Source: Pseudoneobacillus sp042683745
GTDB taxonomy: Bacteria > Bacillota > Bacilli > Bacillales > Cytobacillaceae
Reading direction: 5' to 3'
Assembly: GCF_042683745.1 (NCBI RefSeq)
Contig: NZ_JBHUJX010000025.1
Span: forward strand, 924,411 to 988,410
Length of the DNA stretch: 64,000 nucleotides
Shown here one piece after another: positions 52,362 to 62,214 of this stretch (position 1 is the first letter of the stretch; each line of letters starts with the position of its first letter). The position numbers and the translations under genes are program-made. The notes under the pieces were generated by a model. It saw only the letters and a program-made list of their open reading frames with translations, did no database searches and had not been told where the DNA came from.

Positions 52362-53300
52362 ATGCAACCACAGATGAAGCCTAACAGTTCTAGTTCGGTT
52401 GTTGAATCCAACCAAGGATTTCGCAAATGGTGGCAATTAACACGCCCTCACACATTAACGGCAGCCTTTGTTCCAGTCTTATTAGGTACAGCACTTGCTG
52501 TTCAAGAGCATACAGTTCATTTTGGACTTTTTCTTACAATGCTTATCGCAAGTTTACTCATACAAGCAGCCACAAATATGTTTAATGAGTATTATGATTT
52601 TAAACGTGGTCTTGATAATGAAAAGTCAGTTGGTATTGGTGGAACGATTGTTAGAGATGGCGTAAAGCCTAAAACTGTTTTATCTATTGCCCTTAGCTTT
52701 TATGGTTTAGCTGTTCTATTAGGTATTTATATTTGTATGAATTCTAGCTGGTGGCTTGCTGTCATTGGTTTAGTATGTATGGCGGTAGGGTATTTTTATA
52801 CAGGTGGCCCAATACCAATTGCTTATACGCCATTTGGCGAGCTAGTTTCTGGATTTTTTATGGGGATGTTAATCATTCTCATTTCCTTCTATATACAAAC
52901 TGGAATGGTTGATACTAGCAGTGTCCTAATTTCTATACCTATCTTTATTTTAGTTGGAGCGATCATGCTTTCAAATAATATTCGTGATCTGGATGGCGAT
53001 AAGGAAAATGGTCGCAAAACCTTAGCAATATTACTTGGTAGAGATAAAGCCATTACACTATTAGCAGGGATGTTTATTGTTTCTTTTATCTGGGTTTTCA
53101 TGCTGATTATCCTTCAACTTGCGTCACCTTGGGCAGCTATCGTGTTGCTTAGTGCACCAAAAGCGATAAAAGCAACGAAAGGATTCATTGGAAAAAGCAT
53201 GCCAATCGAAATGATGCCAGCAATGAAAGCAACAGCCCAAACGAACACCATTTTCGGTTTTCTACTATCTATCGGTCTATTCCTAGGATACTTCCTATAA
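52362..53300 (+). CDS. menA: 1,4-Dihydroxy-2-naphthoate polyprenyltransferase
   Basis: A 312-residue UbiA-superfamily membrane enzyme with about nine membrane segments that attaches the prenyl chain to form demethylmenaquinone. The Asp-rich motifs are NMFNEYYDFKRGLD (near residue 84) and NNIRDLDGDKENGRKTLA (near 208). ATG 52362 has AAGGGGAG upstream. It is divergent from menF. Confidence 0.95.
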   Translation: MQPQMKPNSSSSVVESNQGFRKWWQLTRPHTLTAAFVPVLLGTALAVQEHTVHFGLFLTMLIASLLIQAATNMFNEYYDFKRGLDNEKSVGIGGTIVRDGVKPKTVLSIALSFYGLAVLLGIYICMNSSWWLAVIGLVCMAVGYFYTGGPIPIAYTPFGELVSGFFMGMLIILISFYIQTGMVDTSSVLISIPIFILVGAIMLSNNIRDLDGDKENGRKTLAILLGRDKAITLLAGMFIVSFIWVFMLIILQLASPWAAIVLLSAPKAIKATKGFIGKSMPIEMMPAMKATAQTNTIFGFLLSIGLFLGYFL

Positions 53301-53313
53301 CCTATTTAACACA

Positions 53314-53350
53314 AAAGCCCACTGTCCTAAAGGACAGTGGGCTTTCACGC
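53314..53350 (+). terminator. Intrinsic terminator of menA
   Basis: AAAGCCCACTGTCC (53314-53327) pairs perfectly with GGACAGTGGGCTTT (53332-53345). Confidence 0.85.
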
Positions 53351-53356
53351 TTTAAA

Positions 53357-53412
53357 GCATTGGGGGTCAGTCCCCCGTCGCTTTAAAGCGATGGGGGACT
53401 GACCCCCAATGC
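53357..53412. repeat. 56-bp nested palindrome with two GGGGG..CCCCC cores
   Basis: The element reads GCATTGGGGGTCAGTCCCCC, then GTCGCTTTAAAGCGAT, then GGGGGACTGACCCCCAATGC. It equals its own reverse complement except for one base pair. Each arm is itself palindromic. It shares the GGGGG-AC/TC-AG-TCCCCC core with 40424-40474. It may end both menA and glgP read-through. Confidence 0.85.
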
Positions 53413-53421
53413 GGTGATGTG

Positions 53422-55827
53422 CTAAAGTGAAGCGTTTTCGTTTGCTTGAATTCTCCATATTTCGGTTGAGTATTCTTTGATGGTGCGGTCGCTTGAGAAA
53501 TATCCTGATTGGGCAATGTTTACTAAGCTTTTTTTCCACCATTCTTTTTTATCCAAAAACGCTTTTCCGACATCTTTTTGAATTTCAACATAAGAAGCAA
53601 AGTCCCTTAAGACAAAATACTGATCATTTTGTGCCAGTAATGAATCAAAAATGATTTCAAATTCATCATCTTCTTTAAAAAAGCCGTTCACAAGCTGGTC
53701 AAGAACTTTACGAATCCGTTTATCATGAGAATAATATTCCACCGAACGATAGCCACCTTGTTTTTGAAAACGCAACACTTCATCTGCACTTAGACCAAAT
53801 GTAAAAATATTATCTGGACCCACTCTTTCAAATATCTCAACATTAGCCCCATCCATTGTGCCGACCGTCAGTGCCCCATTCATCATGAACTTCATGTTTC
53901 CTGTACCTGAAGCTTCTTTGCTGGCTGTCGATATTTGTTCACTTACATCTGCCGCAGGAAAAATTTCTTCCGCTAATGACACACGATAATTCTCAAGAAA
54001 AATAACCTTTAACACATTCGATACATAACTGTCTTCATTTATTTTCTTCGCAACCGTATTGATCAGTTTAATTACTTTCTTCGCAAAATAGTAACCTGGA
54101 GACGCCTTTGCGCCAAAAATAAACGTCCTCGGTGACATGGTGAAGCTTGAATCTTCCTTCAATAGATTATACAAATGCATAATGTGTAAAATGTTCAAAA
54201 GCTGCCTTTTGTAGGCATGGAGTCTTTTAACTTGAATATCAAAAATAGAAGAAGGATCAACTATTACTCCTGATTTTTGAAAAATCGTCTTACTTAATTG
54301 TATTTTATTCACTTCTTTTACTTTAGATAATTGTTCCAAAAATAATGAATCATTCTTAAAATCCATCAAATTTACAAGCTTTTCAGGACTCGAAACCCAC
54401 TCTTCACCAATTGCCCCCGTAATTAGCCTTGCAAGCTCTGGATTTGACTTCAACAACCAACGGCGATGAGTGATTCCATTTGTCTTATTATTAAATTTTG
54501 TAGGAAACACTTGATAGAATAAGTTCATTTCCCGCATTTTCAAGATTTCCGTATGAATTCTTGCCACTCCATTCACACTATATGAACCTACAATCGCTAA
54601 ATGCGCCATTTTCACTTCCTCATGGGCAATGATAGCCATCTGTTCGATTTTCCTCCAATCACCCGGATATCTATCCCAAAGAGATCTGCAAAATCGTTCA
54701 TTCATTTCCTCCACTATCATATATATTCGTGGCAGCAGCGGTTGAAAAATTCGAATAGGCCAACGCTCAAGTGCTTCGGATAGGGTGGTGTGATTCGTAT
54801 AAGAAATCGTTTTCGTGGTAATTTTCCATGCCTGTTCCCAATCAAATCCTTCTTCATCAATGAGAAAACGCATAAGTTCGGGTATCGCTAAAACAGGATG
54901 AGTATCATTGATATGAATACTCACATATTCATGAAAATGCAGTAGGCTTGAGTGTTGCTTGCGAAAGGATCGAACAATGGAGCGAATACTAGCGGCAACT
55001 AAAAAATATTGTTGTTTTAATCTTAAGATTTTCCCCTCGTCATGTGTATCATCTGGATACAAAAATTCCGAAACCGATTCCGTGTCACGTTTATATTTCA
55101 ATATATTTTTATGAATCGGATAGGCGGATGGCTCCGCATTCCACAATCTAAGCGTATTTACTGTCTGATTCCTATAACCTACTACAGGCATGTCATAAGG
55201 CACAGCAGTAATATTTTCCGTATTTACATGGTGAAAAACAAGCCTACCATTTTCCATTCTGCTCTCGACCTGACCCCAGAAAGGAATTTCAACCGCATGG
55301 TCTAATTTGCGTACTTCCCACACATGACCATTCCGAAGCCAATGTTCGGGAAGCTCGATTTGATACCCATCGACCATTTTTTGCTCAAATAGTCCATGCT
55401 TATAGCGAATTCCACAGCCATGCCCAGGCAATCCAAGAGAAGCTAAGGAATCAAGAAAACAAGCGGCCAATCTCCCTAGGCCGCCATTCCCTAATGCTGC
55501 ATCTGCTTCAACCTCTTCAATGCCTTGCAATGAAATTCCAAGCTCCTTTAAGCTATTTTCAACAAATTCCTCTATTTCTAAATTTAATATATTTTGCTCC
55601 AGTAACCTCCCTAATAAAAATTCAATCGATAAATAATAAACCTGCTTTGTTCCGTTTTTACGATACGATTCATTGGTTGCAATCCAATCTTTACTTACAT
55701 ACTCACGAATCATATTTCCTAATGCTTGATACTGGTCACGTTCTGTGGTTTCCGCAAAGCTCTTTCCCGACATTCTTTCAACTCGGTTAACAAACTCACT
55801 TTTAAATAGCTCCTTATTAGAAAACAT
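53422..55827 (-). CDS. glgP: Glycogen phosphorylase
   Basis: An 801-residue GT35 enzyme releasing glucose-1-phosphate from glycogen. The PLP-lysine motif EASGTGNMKFMMNGALTVGT is present near residue 640, and GNGGLGRLAACFLDSLAS and the RxxxW-type substrate stretches are intact. ATG 55827 follows AAGGAGTGAAAGCC. It overlaps the glgA end by 11 nt and is the last gene of the operon. Confidence 0.95.
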   Translation of the reverse strand: MFSNKELFKSEFVNRVERMSGKSFAETTERDQYQALGNMIREYVSKDWIATNESYRKNGTKQVYYLSIEFLLGRLLEQNILNLEIEEFVENSLKELGISLQGIEEVEADAALGNGGLGRLAACFLDSLASLGLPGHGCGIRYKHGLFEQKMVDGYQIELPEHWLRNGHVWEVRKLDHAVEIPFWGQVESRMENGRLVFHHVNTENITAVPYDMPVVGYRNQTVNTLRLWNAEPSAYPIHKNILKYKRDTESVSEFLYPDDTHDEGKILRLKQQYFLVAASIRSIVRSFRKQHSSLLHFHEYVSIHINDTHPVLAIPELMRFLIDEEGFDWEQAWKITTKTISYTNHTTLSEALERWPIRIFQPLLPRIYMIVEEMNERFCRSLWDRYPGDWRKIEQMAIIAHEEVKMAHLAIVGSYSVNGVARIHTEILKMREMNLFYQVFPTKFNNKTNGITHRRWLLKSNPELARLITGAIGEEWVSSPEKLVNLMDFKNDSLFLEQLSKVKEVNKIQLSKTIFQKSGVIVDPSSIFDIQVKRLHAYKRQLLNILHIMHLYNLLKEDSSFTMSPRTFIFGAKASPGYYFAKKVIKLINTVAKKINEDSYVSNVLKVIFLENYRVSLAEEIFPAADVSEQISTASKEASGTGNMKFMMNGALTVGTMDGANVEIFERVGPDNIFTFGLSADEVLRFQKQGGYRSVEYYSHDKRIRKVLDQLVNGFFKEDDEFEIIFDSLLAQNDQYFVLRDFASYVEIQKDVGKAFLDKKEWWKKSLVNIAQSGYFSSDRTIKEYSTEIWRIQANENASL

Positions 55828-57268
55828 GGCTTTCACTCCTTGTCACAAGCTCCGCATATAGCTGATTGTATTTAAATGCCGATTGTGCCCAGCTATAATC
55901 CTTCGACATTGCCGCTTGAACAATTTTCCGCCACACCTGCTTATCATGATAAAAATGAATCGCTCTTCTAATCGTGAAAAGCATGTCATGTGCATTAAAA
56001 TTTTGAAATGAAAATCCATTCCCCTCTCCACTCATTTCATTGTAGGAATGAACCGTATCATTTAAGCCACCTGTCTCACGAACAATGGGAATCACTCCAT
56101 ATTTCATAGCAATCAGTTGCCCAAGACCACAAGGTTCAAAAAGAGAAGGCATTAGAAACAAATCTGCTCCAGCATAAAGTCTATGGGCTAATCCTTCATC
56201 AAAACCAATATGTGCATTTAATTTTTCCGGATATTCTTTCGCTTTACTTTGGAAAAATTGTTCGAACTCCCAATCCCCAGTACCTAAGACAACCAATTGA
56301 ATATCCTCTTGTAGCATCTCCTCTAAAACACAGGAAACTAAATCGAGTCCTTTTTGTTTCGTTAATCTCGTAATCATCACCATTAAAGGAGTTTCTTTCT
56401 TTATTGGCAACTGGAAGTACTTTTGAATTTCCTTTTTGTTTTTCTGTTTATTTTTTAAATCTTTTATTCCAAATTTGTATGTTAAGTAATCATCTTTCAT
56501 AGGATTATAAAAATCTTCATCAATTCCATTTAATATCCCAATCAGATCTTCCTCTCTTAGCTTTAACAGGCCTTCAAGCTTTTCGCCAAAGAAAGATGAC
56601 TGGATCTCCGAACGGTAGGTAGGACTGACGGTCGTTATCTTATCAGCCGCTACAATTCCACCTTTCATAAAATTTGCATTCCCAAAAAACTCTAGCTGAT
56701 CAGGTTGGAAATACCTTTCTGCGACACCTAATAAATCCGTTAAAACACTCTTTGGAAAGATCCCTTGAAATTGCAGATTATGAATCGTAAACACCGTTCG
56801 GATAAAACCATAGCGTTCCTTCTGATAATATTGAACTCTTAATAAAAACGGAATCATCGCTGTATGCCAATCATGACAATGAATCACATCTGGAAAAAAA
56901 TCTAAATGCTCACAGCTTTCTAAGACAGCTTTACAAAAAAATGAAAAACGTTCTCCATCATCATAATAGCCGTATAACCCATCACGTTTAAAATAATATT
57001 CATTATCAATAAAGTAATAAGTCACACCATCATGAACTAGTTCTTCGATGCCACAATATTGAGTTCTCCAACCAAGCGGAACGGTAAACTCTTTTACTTT
57101 TTTCATCTGATTACGATAAGTTCCTGCAATCCTTCCGTATTTAGGAAGTATCACCCTTACGTCTGTACCTAGACTCACAAGCTCTTTTGGCAAAGAACCA
57201 GCAACATCTGCAAGACCCCCAGACTTAATAAACGGAACACATTCCGAAACGGTAAATAACACCTTCAC
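55817..57268 (-). CDS. glgA: Glycogen synthase (ADP-glucose)
   Basis: A 483-residue GT5 enzyme. It starts with the ADP-glucose-binding motif KSGGLADVAGSLP (residues ~16-28), and the C-terminal domain carries FLMPSLFEPCGLGQL and ETGGLNDTV. It elongates alpha-1,4-glucan. The start overlaps glgD by 4 nt. Confidence 0.95.
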   Translation of the reverse strand: MKVLFTVSECVPFIKSGGLADVAGSLPKELVSLGTDVRVILPKYGRIAGTYRNQMKKVKEFTVPLGWRTQYCGIEELVHDGVTYYFIDNEYYFKRDGLYGYYDDGERFSFFCKAVLESCEHLDFFPDVIHCHDWHTAMIPFLLRVQYYQKERYGFIRTVFTIHNLQFQGIFPKSVLTDLLGVAERYFQPDQLEFFGNANFMKGGIVAADKITTVSPTYRSEIQSSFFGEKLEGLLKLREEDLIGILNGIDEDFYNPMKDDYLTYKFGIKDLKNKQKNKKEIQKYFQLPIKKETPLMVMITRLTKQKGLDLVSCVLEEMLQEDIQLVVLGTGDWEFEQFFQSKAKEYPEKLNAHIGFDEGLAHRLYAGADLFLMPSLFEPCGLGQLIAMKYGVIPIVRETGGLNDTVHSYNEMSGEGNGFSFQNFNAHDMLFTIRRAIHFYHDKQVWRKIVQAAMSKDYSWAQSAFKYNQLYAELVTRSESHVF

Positions 57269-58293
57269 GATTTAATCAACGCTCCTTGAACAGTGCCTTT
57301 TCGAATGACTCGAGGTTTATTCGCAGTCCCGATCATCACTGTTCCATCTTCTACTCTTACATCTTTATCTAAAATGACCGACTCTAATATACAATTCTCA
57401 CCAATTTGACATTTTTGTAAAATAATGCAGTTAGTAATCTTAGACCCTTTTCCTATTTTGACCCCGCGCGCAATAATACTATTTTCCAATTCGCCTTCAA
57501 TTTGACAACCATTCGCAATCATTGCATTTTGAACAACAGACCCTTTAAAATATCTTGTCGGCGGTTCATCTTTTACCTTTGTGAAAATAGGACGATTTTT
57601 TAAAAATACTTGTTTCCAAATAGTTGGATCAAGCATATTCAAACTAGTGGAAAAATACTTTTGTATGGAATCAATCATAACCGCATAGCCATCATACTCA
57701 AATCGACAAATCTTATATGAGTGGTTTATATCTAAAGCAATATCTCGCATTGTTGTATATCCTGTTTCATTACGATGATTGATCAAATCTACTAATAACG
57801 AGGTTTTAAGCATGAACATTCCAATGGATCTACCTTCTCTCGTTATTTCTGTAATGTCACAGTCTGATTCAATATGCTTTTTCAATACATCCCTATAATC
57901 TATATTTGAAATCGTATAGCAGTTGGAAATAATCGTATATTCCTGTATGCTTCGATTAAAGTAATCGATATTTGCGGCAAAATGTTGAAAACAGCCAAAT
58001 CCTTGACTATTGCCTTCAATATTAGGGGAAGGGAAAAAGAAAAGCCCATCTCGTTTTCGATTTAAATCCCAATTCTTCCCTGATCCTAAATGATCCATTA
58101 GCGAACGGTATTGAAATTTTGGAAAAATAGCCACACTTCGAATCCCCGAATTCACCATGCTGGATAATACAAAATCAATCAATCTGTATCTCCCTGCAAA
58201 AGGAACTGCTGCTAGTGAGCGGTGAATCATTAAATCCTCTAAACCTTCATGAAAAGCCGTCGCATCGATAACTCCTAGTAATTGTCTATTCAT
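57265..58293 (-). CDS. glgD: ADP-glucose pyrophosphorylase regulatory-type subunit
   Basis: A 342-residue GlgC homologue. The N-terminal nucleotidyltransferase core has lost the GGxGxRL signature (it reads MNRQLLGVIDATAFHEGLED), while the C-terminal hexapeptide helix is kept (NSIIARGVKIGKGSKITNC). As in B. subtilis GlgD it is presumably non-catalytic and modulates GlgC. Confidence 0.92.
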   Translation of the reverse strand: MNRQLLGVIDATAFHEGLEDLMIHRSLAAVPFAGRYRLIDFVLSSMVNSGIRSVAIFPKFQYRSLMDHLGSGKNWDLNRKRDGLFFFPSPNIEGNSQGFGCFQHFAANIDYFNRSIQEYTIISNCYTISNIDYRDVLKKHIESDCDITEITREGRSIGMFMLKTSLLVDLINHRNETGYTTMRDIALDINHSYKICRFEYDGYAVMIDSIQKYFSTSLNMLDPTIWKQVFLKNRPIFTKVKDEPPTRYFKGSVVQNAMIANGCQIEGELENSIIARGVKIGKGSKITNCIILQKCQIGENCILESVILDKDVRVEDGTVMIGTANKPRVIRKGTVQGALIKS

Positions 58294-58333
58294 CTGCGCT
58301 TCCCCACCCTATATCATGATCATTCTATATATC

Positions 58334-59476
58334 TCAGATTATTTTTTTTAATAAATCTTCTGTTACTAACAAAATCTCTCCATCCACTTCATTTCCATAA
58401 ATAATAGCGCCTTCTGGTATTTGGATTCCAGCAGGAACAATCGCTTTTTCTATATAAGCGTTTTTCCCAATCACTGCATCCGACATAACGACGGATTCGC
58501 GAACAACCGCTCCTTTTTCAACTTTAACACCTTGGAAAAGTACTGACCTTTCAACATCCCCTTCAATTAGGCAACCCTCATTTATTAGAGAATCTAGTAC
58601 TTCTGCGCAGGGAGCAATAAATTGTGGTGGTTGATTTGGATTAACAGAATAAATACGCCAAGTGTAATCAAATAAATCTAAATCACAGCTATTATTTAAT
58701 AAATCCATATTCGCTTCCCATAGGCTTTTAACTGTCCCAACATCCTTCCAATAGCCTTTAAATGGATAGGCGAGCATTTTCTTTTGATCTTTAAGTAATA
58801 AAGGAATTACATCTTTTCCAAAGTCATGACTTGAGGTGGGATTCTCATCATCCTTCGCTAAATATTCCTTCAAAACATTCCAACTAAATATATATATTCC
58901 CATTGAAGCAAGATTGTTTTTCGGTACAGCTGGCTTCTCTTCAAATTCAGTAATTCTCATCTCATCATCTGTATTCATAATGCCAAACCGATTAGCCTCA
59001 TTCCAAGGAACTTCAATAACCGAAATGGTTACATCTGCTCCTTTCTCCATATGATAGTCGAGCATGAATTCATAATTCATTTTATAGATGTGATCCCCCG
59101 ATAAGATTAGTACATACTCTGGCTCATATTGTTGAAGATAATTCATATTTTGATAGATTGCACTAGCCGTTCCGGTATACCATTTCACATCAGAAGATTC
59201 ACTATATGGAGGAAGTACAGTGACCCCGCCATCCATTCGGTCCAAATCCCATGCACTTCCGATTCCGATATATGAATTTAATAGAAGTGGTTGATACTGG
59301 GTTAACACACCCACTGTATCAATTCCTGAGTTCGTACAATTACTTAATGTAAAATCGATAATCCGGTATTTTCCTCCAAATGGAACAGCTGGTTTCGCGA
59401 TTGTCGTCGTGAGAGAATTTAATCTACTCCCTTTTCCCCCTGCCAGAAGCATAGCTACGCATTTTTTCTTTCCCAC
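58334..59476 (-). CDS. glgC: Glucose-1-phosphate adenylyltransferase
   Basis: A 380-residue ADP-glucose pyrophosphorylase with MLLAGGKGSRLNSLT, the PFGGKYRIIDF and LSGDHIYKM substrate sites and a C-terminal beta-helix. The start is GTG 59476 with AAAGGAG about 10 nt upstream. The first 53 nt overlap the 3' end of glgB in another frame. Confidence 0.94.
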   Translation of the reverse strand: MGKKKCVAMLLAGGKGSRLNSLTTTIAKPAVPFGGKYRIIDFTLSNCTNSGIDTVGVLTQYQPLLLNSYIGIGSAWDLDRMDGGVTVLPPYSESSDVKWYTGTASAIYQNMNYLQQYEPEYVLILSGDHIYKMNYEFMLDYHMEKGADVTISVIEVPWNEANRFGIMNTDDEMRITEFEEKPAVPKNNLASMGIYIFSWNVLKEYLAKDDENPTSSHDFGKDVIPLLLKDQKKMLAYPFKGYWKDVGTVKSLWEANMDLLNNSCDLDLFDYTWRIYSVNPNQPPQFIAPCAEVLDSLINEGCLIEGDVERSVLFQGVKVEKGAVVRESVVMSDAVIGKNAYIEKAIVPAGIQIPEGAIIYGNEVDGEILLVTEDLLKKII

Positions 59477-61364
59477 TACCTTTTCTCTCCTTTCTTGATT
59501 TCACAGGTCGCAAAATGGATATACCAAACGGAGCAATATTCATTTTGATATGATAAGGCTGGCCGTGAAATTCCTCATTATTAGCCATTAAAATTTTTCT
59601 ATTAATATGACCGCTACCACCATAATCCAATTGATCACTATTGAATAATTCCCGATATTTTAACTCACCTGGCACTCCAACTTTATAATTCGAATAATTT
59701 TTTTCTGTAAAATTACACACAATGATCAGAAAATCTTCTTCTTCCTTGCCTCTTCTTATAAAAGAAAAAATCGATTGCCCACAATTATGAACATCAATCC
59801 ATTCAAATCCTGCTTGTAAATAATCCAACTCATAAAAGGGCTTAGAGCGTTTATAAATCCTTATTAATTCTTTAACATATGCATTCAATTTTCGGTGCAT
59901 GTCAAATTCAATTAATTGCCAATCTAGCTGTTCTTTATCCTTCCATTCATCAAATTGTCCAAGCTCAAATCCCATAAACAAAAGTTTCTTTCCAGGATGA
60001 GCGAACATATAACCAAGTAATAATCTAACCTGGGCAAACTTTTGCCAATAGTCTCCCGGCATTTTATTTAGAATTGACCTTTTTCCATGAACAACCTCAT
60101 CGTGGGAAAATGGTAAGACAAAATTCTCCGTAAAAGCGTAAACTAATGAAAAGGTAATCTTTTGATGGACCCCGCTTCTCCTATTTGCTGGAGTCACCAT
60201 ATACTCTAAGATGTCATTCATCCAACCCATATTCCACTTATATTGAAAGCCTAAACCTTCATATTTAGTCGGGGCTGTTACTTGAGGCCAATCCGTTGAA
60301 TCCTCCGCAATCATCATTACGCTAGGATCAAAATCTTTCACTACTTGATTTAGTTTTTTCAAAAAGGCAATTCCAAATGGATTTGGCTTTTTTTCATATG
60401 CATTTGGCCAATAAATAATATTTGCAACAGCATCTAAACGAAAACCATCGATGTGAAAATACTCCATCCAAAAAAGCACATTAGAAATGAGGAAACTATT
60501 AACCTCAGGTTTCCCTAAATCAAAATTTGCCGTACCCCAAACATCATTTTCCCGATCCGGACCATATTCATAGCTATAAAGATGTGTTCCGTCAAATTGA
60601 TACAATCCATGACCATCCTTACAAAAATGACCAGGAACCCAATCGAGAATGACTCCAATACCATTTTGATGGCATTGATCAATAAAATACATGAGATCAT
60701 GGGGTTCACCATAACGGCTAGTAGGTGAAAAATAACCTGTCCCTTGGTATCCCCAAGAATCATCGAGCGGGTGCTCGACAAGAGGCAATAATTCAATGTG
60801 AGTAAAACCATGCTGTAACACATAGGGAATTAATTCACGAACCAATTCTTTATATGACAAAAATTGCCCGTTATTATGCTTTTTCCATGAACCGAGATGG
60901 AGTTCATAAATGACCACTGGCTTCGATAAACTAAGATCTTTTTCCCTTTTTTGCTGCCACTTTGAATCCATCCATTGATATCCATCAAGACAATAAACAA
61001 TAGAAGCAGTATTTGGTCTTATTTCAGAATAAAATGCAAATGGATCTGCTTTTAAACACCGTTCACCCGTTGAATAAATCACTTCGTATTTATATAAACA
61101 GCCTTCTAAATTTTCTGGAACAATTAGCATCCAAATGCCCTCTTTATTAACTCTATGAAAGGAGTGTTCGGTTCCATTCCAATTATTAAAATCACCGACA
61201 AGTCTGATAATTTGGGCATTTGGAGCCCATACACAAAATCTAGTGACAATCTGATTTTCTTTCATTAACACATGCGAACCAAATAACTGATAACCTTGAA
61301 ATAAATTTCCCTCATGAAACAAATGCATTTGAAAGTCGGTTGGATATAACGTATTCACGACCAT
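59424..61364 (-). CDS. glgB: 1,4-alpha-Glucan branching enzyme
   Basis: A 646-residue GH13 enzyme. The CBM48 N-domain (FCVWAPNAQIIRLVGDFNNWNG) is followed by the barrel with DWVPGHF, DGFRLDAVANI (nucleophile Asp), AEDST (acid Glu) and LPFSHDEVVHGK. ATG 61364 has AAAGGATGGGG upstream. The C-terminus carries an extra basic tail (SRKERKGSGKEKMRSYASGR) beyond the usual GISILRPVK end, which overlaps glgC. It leads the glg operon. Confidence 0.94.
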   Translation of the reverse strand: MVVNTLYPTDFQMHLFHEGNLFQGYQLFGSHVLMKENQIVTRFCVWAPNAQIIRLVGDFNNWNGTEHSFHRVNKEGIWMLIVPENLEGCLYKYEVIYSTGERCLKADPFAFYSEIRPNTASIVYCLDGYQWMDSKWQQKREKDLSLSKPVVIYELHLGSWKKHNNGQFLSYKELVRELIPYVLQHGFTHIELLPLVEHPLDDSWGYQGTGYFSPTSRYGEPHDLMYFIDQCHQNGIGVILDWVPGHFCKDGHGLYQFDGTHLYSYEYGPDRENDVWGTANFDLGKPEVNSFLISNVLFWMEYFHIDGFRLDAVANIIYWPNAYEKKPNPFGIAFLKKLNQVVKDFDPSVMMIAEDSTDWPQVTAPTKYEGLGFQYKWNMGWMNDILEYMVTPANRRSGVHQKITFSLVYAFTENFVLPFSHDEVVHGKRSILNKMPGDYWQKFAQVRLLLGYMFAHPGKKLLFMGFELGQFDEWKDKEQLDWQLIEFDMHRKLNAYVKELIRIYKRSKPFYELDYLQAGFEWIDVHNCGQSIFSFIRRGKEEEDFLIIVCNFTEKNYSNYKVGVPGELKYRELFNSDQLDYGGSGHINRKILMANNEEFHGQPYHIKMNIAPFGISILRPVKSRKERKGSGKEKMRSYASGRGKRE

Positions 61365-61662
61365 TTTTTCCCCATCCTTTAATTTAGTTGCCAAGATACC
61401 TTTAGATAGATTGAATCACTTTATAAGAGAAGAAATGTTAGAGGCATTTAGTATTGATTTTTAGAATCGTATTCACTAGCTTTCTTGTATTATTCTTGTT
61501 TAACATTAGAAATCCTTGTAATACTTTCAGACAATAAGTGAGGAGAAAGACGTATTTGCGAGAATAAATGAGCAAATTCAATCTGATCCGACATATATTA
61601 AAGGAATTTAGACAAAATAAAACAATAATAGTAACTAAAAAATTAAAAAAGGTGGAGTTACA

Positions 61663-61857
61663 TTGGCAAATAAAGAAGAAGAATTTTTATTAAAACAAGC
61701 TGGAGGAGATATTCCTGCACCTTTATTCGATGCACCAGATGGGAAAATATTAGCTACAGGGGATATGTTTCGTGGTCCCTCCACAGGAGTTAGTTCTGAA
61801 TTTGACCTAAATAATCCAGGAAACAAGCTAGCACCTAGCAAGGAGAAGTATGATTGA
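61663..61857 (+). CDS. Small protein of unknown function
   Basis: A 64-residue soluble protein: MANKEEEFLLKQAGGDIPAP to NNPGNKLAPSKEKYD. It starts at TTG with AAAGGTGGAGTTACA upstream, and has a strong terminator after it, so it is probably a real gene. No family is recognised. It sits alone between glgB and the tRNA cluster and is divergent from glgB. Confidence 0.6.
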   Translation: MANKEEEFLLKQAGGDIPAPLFDAPDGKILATGDMFRGPSTGVSSEFDLNNPGNKLAPSKEKYD

Positions 61858-61895
61858 ATAGAAAGCCAAAGGAAGCAGATTGTATGAAAACAAAT

Positions 61896-61932
61896 AAAAA
61901 GGGTTGACCTATTTTGGTCAACCCTTTTTATT
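61896..61932 (+). terminator. Intrinsic terminator of the 64-residue protein gene
   Basis: AAAAAGGGTTGACC (61896-61909) pairs perfectly with GGTCAACCCTTTTT (61916-61929). Confidence 0.85.
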
Positions 61933-61950
61933 GTTAATATAATTATTCTT

Positions 61951-61998
61951 TATATTATAGGAAAAAAGTAAATAGCAATCTACTTTTCCTATAATATA
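61951..61998. repeat. AT-rich inverted repeat
   Basis: TATATTATAGGAAAA (61951-61965) is mirrored by TTTTCCTATAATATA (61984-61998). It lies between two terminators; role unknown, perhaps a further barrier between the convergent units. Confidence 0.65.
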
Positions 61999-62032
61999 AA
62001 AAAGAGCTACGATACAATATCGATAGCTCTTT
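61998..62032 (-). terminator. Terminator of the rRNA-tRNA operon
   Basis: AAAGAGCTA (62001-62009) pairs with TAGCTCTTT (62024-62032), with inner CGAT/ATCG pairing; the minus strand continues in a T-run. Confidence 0.8.
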
Positions 62033-62038
62033 AATAGA

Positions 62039-62110
62039 TGACCCATACGGGATTCGAACCCGTGTTACCGCCGTGAAAGGGCGGTGTCTTAACCGCTTGA
62101 CCAATGGGCC
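62039..62110 (-). tRNA. tRNA-Glu (TTC)
   Basis: A 72-nt cloverleaf; acceptor GGCCCAT with ATGGGTC and anticodon TTC in loop CTTTCAC. No CCA is encoded. It is the last tRNA of the cluster. Confidence 0.95.
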
Positions 62111-62119
62111 AAAATGTTA

Positions 62120-62210
62120 TGGCGGAGAAGGAGGGATTTGAACCCTCGCGCCGGTTACCCGACCTACACCCTTAGCAGGGGCGCCTCTTCAGCCTCTTGA
62201 GTACTTCCCC
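62120..62210 (-). tRNA. tRNA-Ser (GCT)
   Basis: Class II tRNA with long variable arm; acceptor GGGGAAG with CTTCTCC, anticodon GCT, CCA encoded. Confidence 0.95.
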
Positions 62211-62214
62211 ATAA

